Source of the DNA: Komagataeibacter diospyri
Lineage (GTDB): Bacteria; Pseudomonadota; Alphaproteobacteria; Acetobacterales; Acetobacteraceae
Assembly (NCBI RefSeq): GCF_006538165.1
Contig: NZ_BDLU01000037.1
Span: 117,432-181,431 of the forward strand
Length of the DNA stretch: 64,000 nt
Direction: 5' to 3'
The notes below the pieces were generated by a model that worked only from the letters and a program-made list of their open reading frames with translations, did no database searches and had not been told where the DNA came from. Made by a program: the position numbers and the translations under genes. Below, piece after piece: positions 9,124 through 20,255 of the stretch; the stretch's first letter is position 1, and each line of letters opens with the position of its first letter.

Positions 9124-10488
9124 TTACTTGTTCAGCGGCGACCATGTCGGATCGGACGCACTGCCCGCCGGCAGGGCCCGTTCATGGAAGCCGGTAATAT
9201 CAATTGTATTGATACCTGTTGCAAATCCGGCACCATTGCTGCCTGCCGAACTCTGGCGACAGAAGGCCAGCACACGGCCATTGGGGCAGAAAGTCGGGCT
9301 TTCCACCGTAAAGCCCTGCGTCAGGATCCGCTCCCCCGTTCCGTCGGGGGCCATGACCCCCAGCGAGAAACTGCCATTGGCAATACGTGAAAACGCGATC
9401 AGGTCGCCACGCGGGGACCAGACCGGGGATCCATAATGCCCGTGGCCATAGGAAATCCGCTTCGCGTCGCCGCCCGCAGCACTCATGATATAAAGCTGCG
9501 GAGAGCCGCCACGATCGGAGTTGAATACGATCTGCGACCCATCGGGGCTATAGGACGGGCTGGTGTCAATCGCACCGGAGGACGTAAGCTGCCGCCGCGC
9601 CATCGTGGCCAGGTCCACGGTATAGATATCCGACCCGCCACCACGCGTGACCGACAGGACCACGGAACGTCCATCCGGGGCGAAACGGGGCGCAAAGGAA
9701 ATACCTGAAAAATCACCCAGCAGTCTCTGCTGTCCGGTATTCAGGTTGAACAGGTAAACACGCGGCCTATAGTTGGCATACGACATGAATGCCAGCTCAC
9801 TATTTGCCGGATTGAAACGCGGCGTCAGCGTCAGCCACTGCCCGTTGGTCAGGTAACGGCTGTCCGCCCCGTCCTGATCCATGATGGCCAGCCGGGTGGT
9901 CTGGCGCGCGCGCGGGCCGGAACGGGCGATATAGGCAATGCGGGAATTGAAATATCCCTGCTCACCCAGCAGGCGGCCATAGATCACATCAGCAATCACA
10001 TGCGCGATGCGACGCCAGTCCTGGGCAGATGCGGTATAGGCCGTGCCCTGGATCTGCTTGCCGGTCACGACATCCCACAGGCGGAATTCCACCCGCAGGC
10101 TGCCGCCCTGGTCCATGACCCTGCCGGTCATGGCTGCGCGTGCGCCCATGGACTTGTAGCTGCCGAAATCAGGCGTGCCCTGCGGCATGCTGGCGCTGAT
10201 GGGACGGAACAGGCCACAATTTCCCAGATCAGCGGAAATGACATCCGTGATCTGCTGCGCCACACCACTGCCCAGCGAAGGCAGGACAATGGGAATGGGT
10301 GCCGTGCGGGCCTGGTCCACCGTGATTTCGGCATCGCCCGCCTGCGCGTGGGCGACACCCGCGGCAAACAGCGGCGTGGCCATAAGGCCCCCGGCCACAC
10401 CAGCCCCCATGAAACCGCGACGGCCAAAGGCCGCGGCCAGCCGATCGGCATCATCATCGGGAATCAATGGCTTTACGCTTGACGTCAT
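9124..10488 (-). CDS. tolB: Tol-Pal system beta-propeller protein TolB
   Basis: TolB is the periplasmic adaptor that cycles between Pal and TolA. The mature part has the N-terminal TolB domain and then WD40/PD40 repeats (RFSPDG- and SPDG-type blades such as FAPDGRSVV and YSPDGSQIV). The ATG at 10488 is preceded by a strong GAGGAGAGG site. The leader is unusual: about 20 residues precede an RRGFMG sequence (Arg23-Arg24), followed by a hydrophobic stretch and a likely cleavage site after AHA near residue 48. That resembles a twin-arginine signal, whereas TolB is usually a Sec substrate. It lies between tolA and pal. Confidence 0.95.
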   Translation of the reverse strand: MTSSVKPLIPDDDADRLAAAFGRRGFMGAGVAGGLMATPLFAAGVAHAQAGDAEITVDQARTAPIPIVLPSLGSGVAQQITDVISADLGNCGLFRPISASMPQGTPDFGSYKSMGARAAMTGRVMDQGGSLRVEFRLWDVVTGKQIQGTAYTASAQDWRRIAHVIADVIYGRLLGEQGYFNSRIAYIARSGPRARQTTRLAIMDQDGADSRYLTNGQWLTLTPRFNPANSELAFMSYANYRPRVYLFNLNTGQQRLLGDFSGISFAPRFAPDGRSVVLSVTRGGGSDIYTVDLATMARRQLTSSGAIDTSPSYSPDGSQIVFNSDRGGSPQLYIMSAAGGDAKRISYGHGHYGSPVWSPRGDLIAFSRIANGSFSLGVMAPDGTGERILTQGFTVESPTFCPNGRVLAFCRQSSAGSNGAGFATGINTIDITGFHERALPAGSASDPTWSPLNK

Positions 10489-10518
10489 TTTCCTCTCCTC
10501 GCCTTCGTCCACTTTATC

Positions 10519-11511
10519 TCAGGGACGGAATACGAATTTCAGTTGCCTGGTCTGGCCCAGAAGGTTCTGCGGAATGGGCAGTTTGGCACAGGTGGGGCTT
10601 AGCACCGCATCACGCGCACGTTCCGCCAGCGCGCGGTAGGACGGGTCCGACGCCATCTGCGCCTGTGTCTGGGGAGCAAATTCCACCAGCCGCGCCGTGC
10701 CCGTTTCATCCACTGTCACAACCAGATGCGCCACGAACTGGGCATAATTACGCGCGGCCGTATCTTCCGAATAACAGCGCCGCACGGAATTGCCGATTGC
10801 CTTCTGCTGCGTTGCGTTCAGCGCGCTGGTGATATCCCCATCCGGTGTTCCGCCGCCATCTGGCGCGCCTCCCTGCTGCGGGTTGGGCCGCGCCTTGGGC
10901 GGATGGGTCTGCTTCTGGTCCGCGCGGAACGCATCCAGCGTCGCCAGCAGGGAATGCGTATCAGGCACGTGCTTCTTCGCCTCATTGGGCTGCGTCGTGC
11001 TTGACTTCTCCTGCACCTTGGGCGCGGCCGTCGGGTCCGGCTGGGCCGAAGGGGGCACCGGGGCATGGGCCTGTGCCGGGGCAGCCTTGGCCGGCGTGGG
11101 CGGCAGCTTTACCGCATCGGGCGAGGGCTGCTGTTCACGCGGGGGCGTTGGCGCGTCGGGTACCGGCCTGGGCGCCTGCTGCGGCGGTGGCATGGGGGGC
11201 GGAGGCGGAGGCGGCGGGGCCGCTTCCTCATTGGGTGCTTTTTCCGGTGGGGTGGGCGCAGGGGGCGCATCCTGCCTGACCGGCGCGGGCGCCGGGGCGG
11301 GCCTGGGTGCTGGCTTGTCACCCTTGTGCGGGGTGGACGTACCGGTATCGGCTGCGAATTCCATCTCGATCGTGGGTGGCGGCGGCGGTTCCCTGGGAAC
11401 CGGCACCGGCATCCGCAGCAGCACGGCCAGCAGCAGTGCGACATGCAGCCCGCCCGACACAATGACGGAACGCCGCATGAGGACACGTTCGGAACGACGC
11501 GGTGGCACCAC
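10519..11511 (-). CDS. tolA: TolA-like energy-transducing protein
   Basis: TolA spans the periplasm and carries proton-motive energy from TolQR to Pal. The 330-residue product has one N-terminal membrane segment (about residues 14-34) and a long Pro/Ala/Lys-rich spacer (about 35-200). A C-terminal TolA/TonB-like globular domain ends in LKFVFRP. Low complexity in the spacer makes homology weak there; position between tolR and tolB is the strongest argument. The start is a GTG at 11511 with GGGAG upstream; an ATG at 11478 is the alternative. Confidence 0.88.
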   Translation of the reverse strand: MVPPRRSERVLMRRSVIVSGGLHVALLLAVLLRMPVPVPREPPPPPTIEMEFAADTGTSTPHKGDKPAPRPAPAPAPVRQDAPPAPTPPEKAPNEEAAPPPPPPPPMPPPQQAPRPVPDAPTPPREQQPSPDAVKLPPTPAKAAPAQAHAPVPPSAQPDPTAAPKVQEKSSTTQPNEAKKHVPDTHSLLATLDAFRADQKQTHPPKARPNPQQGGAPDGGGTPDGDITSALNATQQKAIGNSVRRCYSEDTAARNYAQFVAHLVVTVDETGTARLVEFAPQTQAQMASDPSYRALAERARDAVLSPTCAKLPIPQNLLGQTRQLKFVFRP

Positions 11512-11541
11512 GATCAGACGGCTCCCGGTATCAGGTTCAGC

Positions 11542-11976
11542 TTAATGGCCACCGGGCGGCTGCTGTGCCAGCAGAGCCACGTGCGTAAAGCCACCTGCCG
11601 TGATCTGGCCCATGATCTGCATCACACGGCCATAATCGATATGGGAATCCCCGCGCACGAAAATGCGGTGTTCACGGTCATTCTGGGCCGCCGCCTTCAA
11701 CTGGTCGACCAGCTGGTCCGGCGAGACGGGATCATCCCCCAGATACAGGTCGCCATTGGACCGGATAGAGACGGTAATCGGCTTGGTGTCCGTATTGACC
11801 GGGGCCGCGTCCGTCTTGGGCAGGTCCACGTTCACGCCACTGGTCATCATTGGTGCCGTCACCATGAAGATGATGAGCAGCACCAGCATCACGTCAACCA
11901 GAGGGGTGACGTTGATTTCCGCCATGGGCCGCCGCTTGCGCCGGCGTCCACGCAGGTCGCTCAGGCTTGCCCCCAT
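11542..11976 (-). CDS. tolR: Biopolymer transporter TolR/ExbD
   Basis: TolR forms the proton-driven stator with TolQ. The product has a basic cytoplasmic N-terminus, the signature AEINVTPLVDVMLVLLIIF covering the single membrane helix with its essential Asp, and a periplasmic domain ending in the Pro-Gly-rich tail. A GTG at 11982 overlaps the tolQ stop codon. The ATG at 11976 has AAAGGGG at better spacing and is chosen here. The overlap or tight spacing with tolQ indicates translational coupling. It belongs to the tolQRAB-pal operon. Confidence 0.94.
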   Translation of the reverse strand: MGASLSDLRGRRRKRRPMAEINVTPLVDVMLVLLIIFMVTAPMMTSGVNVDLPKTDAAPVNTDTKPITVSIRSNGDLYLGDDPVSPDQLVDQLKAAAQNDREHRIFVRGDSHIDYGRVMQIMGQITAGGFTHVALLAQQPPGGH

Positions 11977-11978
11977 GG

Positions 11979-12698
<720 letters not shown>

Positions 12699-12845
12699 AT
12701 ATACCTCCTGCCCACCTTGACCGTTCGCACAAACACGAAACTTGCCCCTTTAGCAAGTCGCGGCCAACCCGCTTTCCGCACAGCCTTGCATCCCGGTCAA
12801 CCCATGGCACGAAAAGCACATGCAGACTGCATGCCTCCGTCTGGC

Positions 12846-13265
12846 TCAGGCCACGAGTTCGCGTAACAGATCACGCCATCGCGGCGGAAATCGGGCAGCG
12901 CGCCCATCCTGTGCGCGAACGCAGGCCAGACGGACATCCAGCGATCCGCATCCCAGATCGCCAGCCCCATCCACGCGGTGGAAATCCTGCATGAGCCGAC
13001 AGCTTGCCGCCCCGAGTTCGGTCAGGCGAGTCGTGATACGCACGATATCATCCAGCCGAAGCGGTGCACGGTAGTCGATGGCCGCATGCCGCACCACGAA
13101 GGCCAGCCCGTAATCGGCCAGCAGGTCGGACGCCGCCTGCCCCTGCGCGCGGATGGCTTCCGTGCGGGCGCGTTCCGCCAGCGCAAGATAGCGGGCGTGA
13201 TAGACCACGCCACCCGCGTCCGTATCCTCATAATAGATACGGAAATCGATATTATGTTCCACCAT
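12846..13265 (-). CDS. ybgC: Tol-Pal-associated acyl-CoA thioesterase YbgC
   Basis: YbgC is a hotdog-fold thioesterase found with tol-pal genes. It acts on acyl-CoA or acyl-ACP at the inner membrane and has been linked to phospholipid metabolism. The 139-residue product carries the motif YYEDTDAGGVVYHARYL with the catalytic Asp, which is diagnostic for the 4-hydroxybenzoyl-CoA thioesterase/YbgC group. Its ATG overlaps the ruvB stop codon by one base (TGATG), so translation is probably coupled. tolQ follows downstream. Confidence 0.94.
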   Translation of the reverse strand: MVEHNIDFRIYYEDTDAGGVVYHARYLALAERARTEAIRAQGQAASDLLADYGLAFVVRHAAIDYRAPLRLDDIVRITTRLTELGAASCRLMQDFHRVDGAGDLGCGSLDVRLACVRAQDGRAARFPPRWRDLLRELVA

Positions 13266-14311
13266 CAGTCATCCCCCAGCAGGTCACCCTGTCCAGGCGT
13301 GCGGGCGGGGGGCTGCAGCCCAAGATGCCGCCAGCCCCGTTCGCCCAGCATGCGCCCGCGGCTTGTCCGTAGCACAAGCCCTTCCTGAATCAGGTAAGGC
13401 TCGATCACGTCCTCAAGTGTATCGCGTGCTTCGGCCAGGGCGGCCGCCAGCGTTTCCACGCCCACCGGACCGCCATGGTGATATTCGGCAATACGGCGCA
13501 GATAGCGGCGGTCCATGCCATCCAAGCCCATCGAATCGACTTCCAGACGCGACAGCGCAGCATCGGCCAGCGCCCGGTCAACCGGCCCGCTGCCCGCGCG
13601 CGCCACGGCGGCGAAATCTCTCACCCGGCGCAGCAGCCTGCCCGCGATGCGTGGCGTGCCACGCGAACGGCGGGCGATTTCCTCCGCCCCTTCCGGTGTA
13701 AGGTCGAATTCCAGCTTGCGCGCGCCACGGGTCACGATCTGGCACAGTTCTTCAGGCGTGTAGAACACCAGCCGCAGCGGAATGCCAAACCGGTCACGCA
13801 GCGGGGTCGCCAGCAGACCCGCGCGCGTAGTGGCGGCCACCAGCGTAAAGGGGGCAAGATCAATCCGCACCGAGCGCGCGGCAGGCCCTTCCCCAATAAT
13901 CAGATCAAGCTGGAAATCCTCCATCGCCGGGTACAGCACTTCCTCGATGGACGGGTGCAGGCGGTGGATTTCGTCAATGAACAGCACGTCGCGCGGCTGC
14001 AGGTTGGTCAGGATCGCGGCCAGATCCCCAGCGCGCTGGATCACCGGCCCCGATGTCGCGCGGAAGCCCACGCCCAGTTCACGCGCCACGATCTGCGCCA
14101 GTGTGGTCTTGCCCAGTCCCGGCGGCCCGTGCAGCAGCACATGGTCCAGCGCATCGCCACGCTGCCGCGCGGCAGCGATGAAAATGGCCAGATTCTCACG
14201 GCTGGCCTTCTGGCCGGTAAAATCGTCAAGCGTCTGGGGGCGGAGCGAACCTTCGTTGCCGTCTTCCTCGCCCCGGCGGGCGTCGATCTCACGCTCGGGC
14301 TGTTCGCTCAT
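13265..14311 (-). CDS. ruvB: Holliday junction branch migration helicase RuvB
   Basis: RuvB is the hexameric AAA+ motor that drives branch migration with RuvA. The 348-residue product shows the family start region [11 protein letters not shown], Walker [11 protein letters not shown], Walker [10 protein letters not shown], sensor 1 [10 protein letters not shown], and the C-terminal winged-helix domain with [17 protein letters not shown]. Its start overlaps the ruvA stop by four bases. The order ruvC-ruvA-ruvB-ybgC is tight throughout, so all four are probably one transcription unit with yebC. Confidence 0.97.
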   Translation of the reverse strand: MSEQPEREIDARRGEEDGNEGSLRPQTLDDFTGQKASRENLAIFIAAARQRGDALDHVLLHGPPGLGKTTLAQIVARELGVGFRATSGPVIQRAGDLAAILTNLQPRDVLFIDEIHRLHPSIEEVLYPAMEDFQLDLIIGEGPAARSVRIDLAPFTLVAATTRAGLLATPLRDRFGIPLRLVFYTPEELCQIVTRGARKLEFDLTPEGAEEIARRSRGTPRIAGRLLRRVRDFAAVARAGSGPVDRALADAALSRLEVDSMGLDGMDRRYLRRIAEYHHGGPVGVETLAAALAEARDTLEDVIEPYLIQEGLVLRTSRGRMLGERGWRHLGLQPPARTPGQGDLLGDD

Positions 14312-14928
14312 CGGGCCAGCTCCTTCAGCGCGTCACGGATCACGACATCCAGGTCGGCACTGCCTTCCAGCCGGTCAATCACGCGTTCCACTACTGGCTG
14401 CGCTTCTGCCCGGCGGAAGCCAAGGCCGGATAGCGCCAGCAACGCATCCGCCGCGATGCTGCGCTGCGTCGGCACGGTAATGGTCACGCCCGGCACCACA
14501 CTGCCCACCGGTGCGCCCGTGGGCATGCCTTCACATTTGTCACGCAGTTCGGTCACGATGCGCTGGGCCAGGCGCGCGCCTACGCCGCCCGCACGGGTCA
14601 GCATGGCCTTGTCCCCTCCGCCAATGGCCACCATCAGGTCAGGCGGCGGCAGGACGGACAGGATAGCCAGCGCCACCTTGGCCCCCACTCCCTGCACGGT
14701 GGTCAGCAGGCGGAACCATGACCGCTCCGACGCCTCGGCAAAACCGTAAAGCAGGATGGCGTCTTCGCGCACCACGGTTTCCACCAGCACGCACGCCAGT
14801 TCCGGTGGCTGTGGCAGAACGGCCAGCGTGCGGCTGGACGCCTGTACCAGATAGCCGACGCCATTTACGTCAATCACGCAACGATCCGCCTCCACCTGCG
14901 CCAGCAGGCCACGCAGTTGCGCGATCAT
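14308..14928 (-). CDS. ruvA: Holliday junction branch migration protein RuvA
   Basis: RuvA binds four-way junctions as a tetramer and loads RuvB. The 206-residue length is standard. The N-terminal OB-fold starts [12 protein letters not shown]. The central helix-hairpin-helix region includes [14 protein letters not shown] and [15 protein letters not shown] flexible linker leads to a three-helix C-terminal domain that contacts RuvB. Both ends overlap neighbours by four bases (ruvC upstream, ruvB downstream), a sign of coupled translation. Confidence 0.97.
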   Translation of the reverse strand: MIAQLRGLLAQVEADRCVIDVNGVGYLVQASSRTLAVLPQPPELACVLVETVVREDAILLYGFAEASERSWFRLLTTVQGVGAKVALAILSVLPPPDLMVAIGGGDKAMLTRAGGVGARLAQRIVTELRDKCEGMPTGAPVGSVVPGVTITVPTQRSIAADALLALSGLGFRRAEAQPVVERVIDRLEGSADLDVVIRDALKELAR

Positions 14929-15431
14929 GCCATCCTCGTCGCGTTGGCGATGTGGGCTGCGCTGGCGCGATGGTGCGCGTGGCAGATGGCGACCGCCAGC
15001 GCATCCGCGGCATCCGCGCGCTTCAGCAGGGCCGTGGGCAGGATACGACGGACCATCATGCTGACCTGCTCCTTTGTCGCGGCCCCGGTGCCAACCACGG
15101 CGCGCTTGACCGTTTTCGCCCCGTATTCGGATACGGGAATGTCCAGCAGCATCGGCACCAGCAGCCCAACGCCACGGGCGTAACCCAGCTTCAGCGTCGC
15201 GGCCCCGTTGCGGTTGACATAGGTTTCCTCGACCGCGGCTTCATCCGGGGCGAAGTTACGGGCCAGTTCCAGCAGCGCATCATGCAGGTGACGCAGGCGC
15301 TCGGGCACGCTCCATGCCGAATCGGTGGCGATCACACCATCGGCCACGTGGCTCAGCCGGTTACCCTGCGCCGTCACGACCCCCCAACCGGTAAACCGCA
15401 GGCCGGGATCAATGCCAAGGATGCGGACCAC
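14925..15431 (-). CDS. ruvC: Crossover junction endodeoxyribonuclease RuvC
   Basis: RuvC resolves Holliday junctions by paired nicks. The 168-residue protein has the RNase-H-like fold with the first acidic residue in LGIDPGLRFTGWG, the second in AAVEETYVNRN, and the C-terminal acidic pair in DAADALAVAICH. The start is a GTG at 15431, eight bases past the yebC stop codon. It overlaps ruvA by four bases. Confidence 0.96.
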   Translation of the reverse strand: MVRILGIDPGLRFTGWGVVTAQGNRLSHVADGVIATDSAWSVPERLRHLHDALLELARNFAPDEAAVEETYVNRNGAATLKLGYARGVGLLVPMLLDIPVSEYGAKTVKRAVVGTGAATKEQVSMMVRRILPTALLKRADAADALAVAICHAHHRASAAHIANATRMA

Positions 15432-15439
15432 CGGCCGGG

Positions 15440-16189
15440 TCAGGCCGACAGCTTTTCGGCCACGTCGTCCGGCACGTCGAAATTGGCGTACACCGCCTGC
15501 ACGTCGTCATGGTCTTCCAGCGTGTCGATCAGCTTGAACACGCTGCGCGCCCTGTCTTCATCCAGTTCAACCGTGTTGGACGGCCGCCAGTCCAGCTTGG
15601 CCGAAGCGGGTTCGCCAAAGCGGGTTTCCAGCGCGTCACGCACGGCAAAAAAAGATTCGACCGGGCAGGTCACTTCATGCACGCCGTCCACGGTCTCGAC
15701 ATTCTCGGCCCCGGCTTCAAGCCCGGTTTCGATCAGGTCATCCTCGCTGGCCGCATCAAGCGGATAGGTAATCACACCAAGGCGAGTGAACATGAAGGAC
15801 ACCGAATTCGTCTCCCCCAGTGAACCGCCATGCTTGGAAAACGCAGCCCGCACGTCGGACGCCGTGCGGTTGCGGTTATCCGTCAGTCCTTCCACGATCA
15901 CGGCCACACCGGCGGGGCCATACCCTTCGTAACGGACTTCGGTGTAGTCATCACCGCCGCCAGCACCCGATGCCTTCTTGATCGCGCGCTCAACCGTGTC
16001 CTTGGGCATGTTGACTTCACGCGCGGCCGAAATCGCGGCGCGCAGGCGCGGGTTCATGGCCGGGTCGGGCATGCCCTCACGCGTGGCCACGGTGATTTCA
16101 CGAATGACCTTGGCAAACTGCTTGGCCCGCTTGGCGTCCTGCGCGCCCTTGCGATGCATGATGTTCTTGAATTGGGAATGACCCGCCAT
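15440..16189 (-). CDS. yebC: YebC/PmpR family regulatory protein
   Basis: YebC-family proteins have been described as transcription regulators and, more recently, as factors that relieve ribosome stalling at proline runs. The 249-residue product begins [20 protein letters not shown], the conserved family start, and contains the expected three domains, including the [16 protein letters not shown] segment. It heads the ruvCAB cluster as in many proteobacteria. The exact role in this organism cannot be told from sequence. Confidence 0.95.
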   Translation of the reverse strand: MAGHSQFKNIMHRKGAQDAKRAKQFAKVIREITVATREGMPDPAMNPRLRAAISAAREVNMPKDTVERAIKKASGAGGGDDYTEVRYEGYGPAGVAVIVEGLTDNRNRTASDVRAAFSKHGGSLGETNSVSFMFTRLGVITYPLDAASEDDLIETGLEAGAENVETVDGVHEVTCPVESFFAVRDALETRFGEPASAKLDWRPSNTVELDEDRARSVFKLIDTLEDHDDVQAVYANFDVPDDVAEKLSA

Positions 16190-16248
16190 CGTTCGTCCCT
16201 GATCCTGTTTCGTCTATCGTTCTTGGCTGTCCGCACCGGGACGGCTGG

Positions 16249-18990
16249 TCAGACCAGCCGCCCGTGGCAGTGCTTGTATTTCTTGCCTGACCCGCAGGGG
16301 CAGGGCGAATTACGTGAGACCTCGCCCCAGCTGGACGGGTCATCAGGCATGACCGCAGCCCCGCCAATGGGTGTCGCCATGGACGGGTCCGGCTGGCTGC
16401 CCGTCGCGTCGGGCATAAGCCCCGGTCCCGGCTCGTTCTCCAGCCCCGGCACCTCCGGGTCGGAATGGATTTCGGCGACACCGGCAAACGGGTTGTCGAT
16501 CGGCGGCGGTGCCATTTCCACCCGCGCCATGGTTGACGTCACGCGCACCCGCAGGTGGTCAAGCATGGCATGGAACAGCTCAAACGCCTCGTGCTTGAAC
16601 TCGTTCAGCGGGTCCTTCTGGCCATAGGCGCGCAGGCCGATGCCCTGCCGCAGCTGGTCCAGCGCCAGCAGATGTTCCTTCCATACCGCGTCAAACGTGG
16701 TCAACAGCACCTGTTTTTCCACATAGCGCATGACGGACGGTCCGAAATTGGCGGCCCGGCTGGCCTGTGACTGGGCGGCCGCCTGCTCGATCCGTTCGGC
16801 GACGACCGTGGCGTCCACGCCGTCTTCCTTCGCCCATTCCGCGATTGGCAGGGTCAGGTTCAGCGTGGTCTGCACATCCTGCGCCAGTTCATCCTTCAGC
16901 CACTGTTCGGCAAAGGATTTTTCGGGAATGCGACGGGCCACCATGTCATGGATCACGTCTTCACGCATTTCGGTGATGATGGGGGAGACATCCTCCGCCG
17001 CCATGTATTCCCGGCGCTGGGCATAGACTTCCTTGCGCTGGTCATTCATCACGTCATCATATTTGAGCGTGTTCTTCCGCATGTCGAAGTTACGGGCCTC
17101 GACCTTCTTCTGCGCACGCTCAAGGGCCTTGTTGATCCAGGGATGGACGATCGCCTCCCCTTCCTTCAGGCCCAGCTTCTGCAGCATGTTGCCCATGCGG
17201 TCGGTACCGAAGATGCGCATGAGGTCATCTTCAAGCGAGATGAAGAAGCGCGAATTGCCCGGATCGCCCTGACGACCCGCGCGCCCACGCAGCTGGTTGT
17301 CGATACGGCGGCTTTCGTGCCGCTCGGTGCCGATGACATACAGGCCACCCGCCTTGCGCACGATATCGTGATCGCGGGCCACCGTCTCACGCAGTTCCTG
17401 CTCGCGCAGGGCGCGTTCGTCCGGATCCTCGATTCCGGCAAGGCGCTGATGGATCAGCATGTCCACATTGCCGCCCAGCTTGATGTCCGTGCCGCGCCCG
17501 GCCATGTTGGTCGCAATCGTGATCGCGCCCGGCGCCCCGGCCTGCGCCACGATCTCGGCCTCGAGTTCATGGAAACGGGCGTTCAGCACGTTATGCTTGA
17601 TGCCATGCTGGCGCAGCAGGGACGAGAGGTATTCGCTCTTCTCGATCGAGGTGGTGCCCACCAGCACCGGCTGGCCGGATGTATTGCTGATATCCTTGAT
17701 AAGGCTCGCGACCGCCTCGTATTTCTCCCGTGCGGTCAGGTAGACCTCGTCATCATCGTCCTTGCGCGCGACGGGCAGGTTTGTCGGGATCTCGATTACG
17801 TCGAGCTTGTAGATATCCGCGAATTCCTCGGCTTCCGTCATGGCCGTGCCGGTCATGCCGGACAGGCGGGGATACATGCGGAAGTAGTTCTGGAACGTGA
17901 TCGAGGCCAGGGTCTGGTTTTCCTGCTGGACCTCGACATGTTCCTTGGCTTCCAGCGCCTGGTGCAGGCCATCCGAATACCGGCGGCCTTCCATCATGCG
18001 GCCGGTGAACTCATCAATGATGACCACCTTGCCACCGCGCACGATGTAATCGACATCACGGGTGAACAGCGTATGCGCGCGCAGAGACTGCTGGACGTGG
18101 TGGATCACCGCCACGTTCTGGCTGTCATACAGGCCGCCTTCGTGCAGGACGCCAGCACCGCGCAGCAGCTCCTCCACCTGTTCCGCGCCCTTTTCGGTCA
18201 GGATGACGGAGCGGAATTTCTCGTCCTTCTCATACGCCTCCGGGTCAGCCACCAGGGCGACCATCACTTCGTCCACCGCACGGTACAGGTCGGAACTGTC
18301 CTCGGCAGGGCCGGAGATGATGAGGGGGGTGCGCGCCTCATCGATCAGGATCGAGTCGACTTCATCGACAATGGCATGGTGAAAGGGCCGCTGGACCATG
18401 TCTTCCACGCGGTACTTCATGTTGTCGCGCAGATAGTCGAAGCCAAATTCGTTGTTGGTGCCGTAGGTTATGTCGGCACGGTAGGCGGCGCGGCGCTCGT
18501 CCTCGGGCATGTTGGGCACGACCACGCCCACGCTCAGCCCAAGGAATTCGTACAGCCTGCCCATCTGGTCTGCGTCGCGGCTGGCCAGGTAGTCGTTGAC
18601 GGTCACGACATGCACGCCTTTACCCGCCAGCGCGCTGAGATAGACGGCAAGGGTCGCGACGAGGGTCTTTCCCTCACCGGTGCGCATTTCCGCAATCTTG
18701 CCATCATGCAGGACCATGCCACCAATCAGCTGCACATCGAAATGCCGCATGCCCAGCACACGCTTCGAGGCCTCGCGGCAGACGGCGAAGGCTTCGGGCA
18801 GCAGGGCATCCAGCGTTTCACCTTTGGCAAGGCGTTCACGGAATTCGGGCGTCTTGGCGGCAAGGGCGGCATCGTCCAGCGTCTGGACCTGGGCTTCCAG
18901 CGCGTTGATCGCGGGCACGCGCCGCTGGTACGATTTCAGCGCCCGGTCATTGGCGGTTCCGAACAGGGCGCGGGCAATACTGGCGAACAT
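16249..18990 (-). CDS. secA: Preprotein translocase ATPase SecA
   Basis: SecA is the motor that pushes preproteins through SecYEG. From the ATG at 18990 the product is 913 residues, the normal size, starting [11 protein letters not shown]. The first nucleotide-binding fold has MRTGEGKT (105-109 for GEGKT) and the [16 protein letters not shown] region. The second includes [14 protein letters not shown]. The C-terminal zinc site [13 protein letters not shown], which contacts SecB and membranes, is intact. The frame stays open to 19197, but those extra residues are not typical. A 247-base gap separates it from the divergent parvulin gene at 19238. Confidence 0.97.
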   Translation of the reverse strand: MFASIARALFGTANDRALKSYQRRVPAINALEAQVQTLDDAALAAKTPEFRERLAKGETLDALLPEAFAVCREASKRVLGMRHFDVQLIGGMVLHDGKIAEMRTGEGKTLVATLAVYLSALAGKGVHVVTVNDYLASRDADQMGRLYEFLGLSVGVVVPNMPEDERRAAYRADITYGTNNEFGFDYLRDNMKYRVEDMVQRPFHHAIVDEVDSILIDEARTPLIISGPAEDSSDLYRAVDEVMVALVADPEAYEKDEKFRSVILTEKGAEQVEELLRGAGVLHEGGLYDSQNVAVIHHVQQSLRAHTLFTRDVDYIVRGGKVVIIDEFTGRMMEGRRYSDGLHQALEAKEHVEVQQENQTLASITFQNYFRMYPRLSGMTGTAMTEAEEFADIYKLDVIEIPTNLPVARKDDDDEVYLTAREKYEAVASLIKDISNTSGQPVLVGTTSIEKSEYLSSLLRQHGIKHNVLNARFHELEAEIVAQAGAPGAITIATNMAGRGTDIKLGGNVDMLIHQRLAGIEDPDERALREQELRETVARDHDIVRKAGGLYVIGTERHESRRIDNQLRGRAGRQGDPGNSRFFISLEDDLMRIFGTDRMGNMLQKLGLKEGEAIVHPWINKALERAQKKVEARNFDMRKNTLKYDDVMNDQRKEVYAQRREYMAAEDVSPIITEMREDVIHDMVARRIPEKSFAEQWLKDELAQDVQTTLNLTLPIAEWAKEDGVDATVVAERIEQAAAQSQASRAANFGPSVMRYVEKQVLLTTFDAVWKEHLLALDQLRQGIGLRAYGQKDPLNEFKHEAFELFHAMLDHLRVRVTSTMARVEMAPPPIDNPFAGVAEIHSDPEVPGLENEPGPGLMPDATGSQPDPSMATPIGGAAVMPDDPSSWGEVSRNSPCPCGSGKKYKHCHGRLV

Positions 18991-19237
18991 GAAGACCTTC
19001 CCGGAATGGCATTCCCGCACGCCCGCGACGGACCGGCGGGGGCGGGGGCAGGCTTGGCGGATAAAATTCTCGCGCGGAGACATGAGATAGGACCCACGCC
19101 GCCAACGGTCAACCGATGGACCGCAGCGCCGTGGCAAAAGCGGGGGAAAACGGCCATATCGCATCCGGCCCTTGCAGGCCGGGCCACCCTTCGCCATGAT
19201 GCCTGCCGAACGCGTTCATAACTAGGGTTTTTTGCAC

Positions 19238-20155
19238 ATGCGGACTATCAGTCCGGCAAAGGCTGTCGCAACGATGGCCCTGCTTGCTTCCTCTTTCATC
19301 ATCCCTCCTGCATTCGCGGCGACACCCGCCCCGGCGCCCGCCCCCGCGGCGGCCAAGCCGGGCGCGCCGGCCACGGCGGACCAGAATCCGCTCCTCGCCA
19401 GCGTGAACGGACAGGACATCCGCCTCAATGACGTGCGGCAGGCCATGGCCACGATGCCCGAGCAGCTGCGCAAGCTGCCCGACAACATCATCGTGCCGAT
19501 CCTGCTCAACCAGCTTGTGGACCAGCGCGCCATCCAGGTCGCAGCCGCCAAGGCCGGGCTGGACAAGCAGCCCGACGTCCAGCAGCAGATGCAGCAGGCG
19601 GCACAGAATGCGCTGCAGAATGCGTATCTGTCGGCACAGGTCGCCCCCACGCTGACCGATGATGCGGTCAAGGCGTATTACGACAAGAACTACGCCAACA
19701 AGCCGGGCGCGGAAGAAATCCACGCCCGTCATATTCTGGTGCAGACCGAGGCCGAGGCCAACGACGTCATCAAGCAGCTCAAGGGCGGCGCCGATTTCGG
19801 CCAGCTGGCCACCAAGCTGTCCAAGGACCCCGGGTCGGCCAAGCAGAATGGCGGCGATCTTGGCTGGTTCAAGAAGGGCGACATGCTACCGACCTTCTGG
19901 GATGCGGCATCGGCCATGCAGCCCAACACCTTCAGCCAGACCCCGGTTCATACCCAGTATGGCTGGCACGTGATTCAGGTGCTGGGCAAGCGCACCGCGC
20001 CGACGCCCACGCTGGATGCAACCCGCGACCAGATCCGCCAGAAGCTGATCCAGGAAGGCGTGCAGAAGGCCGTCAGCAACGCCCTGTCACAGGTCAAGGT
20101 CGTGCGCTTCGGCCCCGATGGCAAGCCGCTGCCTGAACAGCCCGCTGCCCACTGA
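19238..20155 (+). CDS. Periplasmic parvulin-type peptidyl-prolyl isomerase
   Basis: This is a PpiC/PrsA-type foldase that helps exported proteins fold. The ATG at 19238 gives a signal peptide with cleavage expected after PAFA near residue 27, then an Ala/Pro-rich linker and an N-terminal chaperone helix region. The parvulin domain lies around residues 160-260, with EIHARHILV, GGDLGWF and YGWHVIQVL. A TTG six bases upstream is an unlikely alternative. It diverges from secA, which fits a shared export role, and ends at a strong terminator. The C-terminus is short and unstructured. Confidence 0.9.
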   Translation: MRTISPAKAVATMALLASSFIIPPAFAATPAPAPAPAAAKPGAPATADQNPLLASVNGQDIRLNDVRQAMATMPEQLRKLPDNIIVPILLNQLVDQRAIQVAAAKAGLDKQPDVQQQMQQAAQNALQNAYLSAQVAPTLTDDAVKAYYDKNYANKPGAEEIHARHILVQTEAEANDVIKQLKGGADFGQLATKLSKDPGSAKQNGGDLGWFKKGDMLPTFWDAASAMQPNTFSQTPVHTQYGWHVIQVLGKRTAPTPTLDATRDQIRQKLIQEGVQKAVSNALSQVKVVRFGPDGKPLPEQPAAH

Positions 20156-20164
20156 CCGGACTGT

Positions 20165-20210
20165 GGCGCGGGTGGGCATGCAACCGCATTCCCGCCCGCG
20201 CCCTTATTAT
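20165..20210 (+). terminator. Rho-independent terminator after the parvulin gene
   Basis: A 12-bp stem (one G-T pair), GGCGCGGGTGGG at 20165-20176 with CCCGCCCGCGCC at 20191-20202, starts ten bases after the stop codon. It is followed by a T/A-rich tract. It separates the parvulin gene from argJ. Confidence 0.75.
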
Positions 20211-20255
20211 ATTCATTCCCTGTTTCCCGCTGTCATCCCAGGATCCTGACTGACC

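Noticed and set aside
18991..19197. 5' extension of secA to an upstream start
   Set aside because: The family start is [11 protein letters not shown] at 18990, and the extra residues are not conserved.
16948..19221. A 757-residue open frame on the plus strand opposite secA
   Set aside because: It is entirely antisense to a complete, motif-rich secA; long antisense frames are common in GC-rich genes. The product has no recognisable domain.
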